Below, piece by piece: positions 63,482-64,000 of a stretch of 64,000 bases of DNA. The notes below the pieces were generated by a model, which was given only the letters and a program-made list of their open reading frames with translations, searched no databases and was not told where the DNA came from. Origin of the DNA: CAZICM01 sp964537685 (GTDB taxonomy: Bacteria; Myxococcota_A; Polyangia; Polyangiales; Polyangiaceae); contig CAZICM010000009.1 of assembly GCA_964537685.1 (NCBI GenBank), positions 155,931 through 219,930 of the forward strand, in the 5' to 3' direction. The position numbers and the translations under genes were made by a program. Numbering within the stretch: position 1 is the first letter of the stretch; the number at the start of each line of letters is the position of its first letter.

Positions 63482-63895
63482 TCACCCCGCACCCAGCCGC
63501 TTCAGCAACTCCCGCACATCCTGATGCCATTCCGTATCGCTTCCATTTTCATCCCACAACTCCCGCAGCTCGGAATGGGCATACACCCGCTGAACCGCCC
63601 GGCGCGCCAGCTCCACATCGATCGCCCGAACAGCATCCAGATTCTCCCCGAGCCATTCTGTGGCATCTTCGTTTAAGCGATCATTCCCCTGACCCAACGC
63701 AGCCGCGACCAACTCACCGGCCGCAATGGCAGCCGAAGCCTCATCCACCTCAAGATAATCGTCATCGCCCGCCCCGGCGACCACTTCAAACGCCTCCTTT
63801 ATGCGCGAAGCATCCCCGGCCTCTCCATCCACCAGATCGCAAAGCCAATCCAGCGCCGAATCGTTTTCAAATGCCCGATGTCCCCATGCACCCAT
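63482..63895 (-). CDS. DUF4259 protein
   Basis: A 137-residue acidic protein beginning MGAWGHRAFENDSALDWL, the hallmark of DUF4259, a family of small cytosolic proteins without known function. GAGGTCAGATT precedes the ATG. It lies 17 bp after the gene fragment at the right edge on the same strand, so the two probably share a transcript. It converges with dapB. Confidence 0.85.
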   Translation of the reverse strand: MGAWGHRAFENDSALDWLCDLVDGEAGDASRIKEAFEVVAGAGDDDYLEVDEASAAIAAGELVAAALGQGNDRLNEDATEWLGENLDAVRAIDVELARRAVQRVYAHSELRELWDENGSDTEWHQDVRELLKRLGAG

Positions 63896-63912
63896 AATCT
63901 GACCTCAGCTCC

Positions 63913-64000
63913 TCAAGCAACACCGCCACAACCATCCACCCCCAACACCTTCACATCCTTACCATCAAAAGCCACGGCAAAAGCAAACACCGGCTCGGCC
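63913..64000 (-). CDS. C-terminal fragment of a gene entering from the right edge
   Basis: Twenty-eight codons in frame (AEPVFAFAVAFDGKDVKVLGVDGCGG and on) end in TGA at 63913. The strand-like pattern and the short distance to the DUF4259 gene suggest the end of a real gene upstream of it. The family cannot be told. Confidence 0.45.
   Translation of the reverse strand, partial: AEPVFAFAVAFDGKDVKVLGVDGCGGVA

Overview
The window looks like part of a draft Myxococcota chromosome, probably from a Polyangia-like lineage. The evidence is the mix of families: paired Hanks-type Ser/Thr kinases, an MglA-like GTPase beside Roadblock/LC7 and DUF4388 proteins, a DUF2330 protein with a MYXO-CTERM-like tail, a formylglycine-generating-enzyme-type lipoprotein, a Cys-rich repeat lipoprotein and many lipobox proteins. 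No rRNA, tRNA, CRISPR array, transposase or phage module was seen. Two 100-base runs of N lie in a tandem-repeat gene, so the sequence is a scaffold.

Region by region. 1-3.1 kb: lipoprotein fragment, nitrilase-family hydrolase, CrtI-like FAD oxidoreductase. 3.1-6.4 kb: an accessory patch with a reverse operon headed by a PD-(D/E)XK-like protein, then a nucleotidyltransferase/small-protein pair bracketed by 56-bp direct repeats. 6.4-12 kb: lipoprotein, siroheme sulfite/nitrite reductase, an orphan that may be a papain-like protein, Rieske oxygenase. 12-17.7 kb: UvrD/PcrA-like helicase, lipoprotein and two coupled kinases, with two copies of a ~125-bp structured repeat set exactly at two stop codons. 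17.8-29 kb: CxxxY-type CcmE, FGE-like lipoprotein, DUF2330 protein, pentaheme cytochrome, acyl-CoA dehydrogenase, RsmE and PrmA.

30-35 kb (reverse strand): a tightly coupled operon in which the two halves of a VioB/RebD-like imine dimer synthase appear as separate proteins, with a VTT membrane protein and an HExxH peptidase. 35-40 kb: beta-barrel-like protein, GlgC, lipoprotein, Cys-rich lipoprotein. 40-46.5 kb: a small-GTPase/Roadblock/response-regulator operon whose last gene fuses an MglA-like domain to a long array of 13-residue repeats. 46.7-51 kb: ThDP enzyme with a KAS III-like partner, then a probable nuclease with an EVE-like domain. 51-61.6 kb: VIT/vWA protein, EF-hand protein, an apparently dead P-type ATPase, a fatty-acid-hydroxylase-type protein with a 56-residue membrane protein, and a DUF4388/J-like protein. 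61.7-64 kb: dapA-dapB, then a DUF4259 gene and a gene fragment.

The best candidates for something undescribed are the paired structured elements at 14.3-15.6 kb, where the arms differ but pairing is kept and the wobbles agree on RNA strand, and the split VioB/RebD-like operon at 30-35 kb. The pseudo-P-type ATPase and the GTPase/13-mer repeat protein follow. All functional statements rest on reading motifs by eye; no database search was run.
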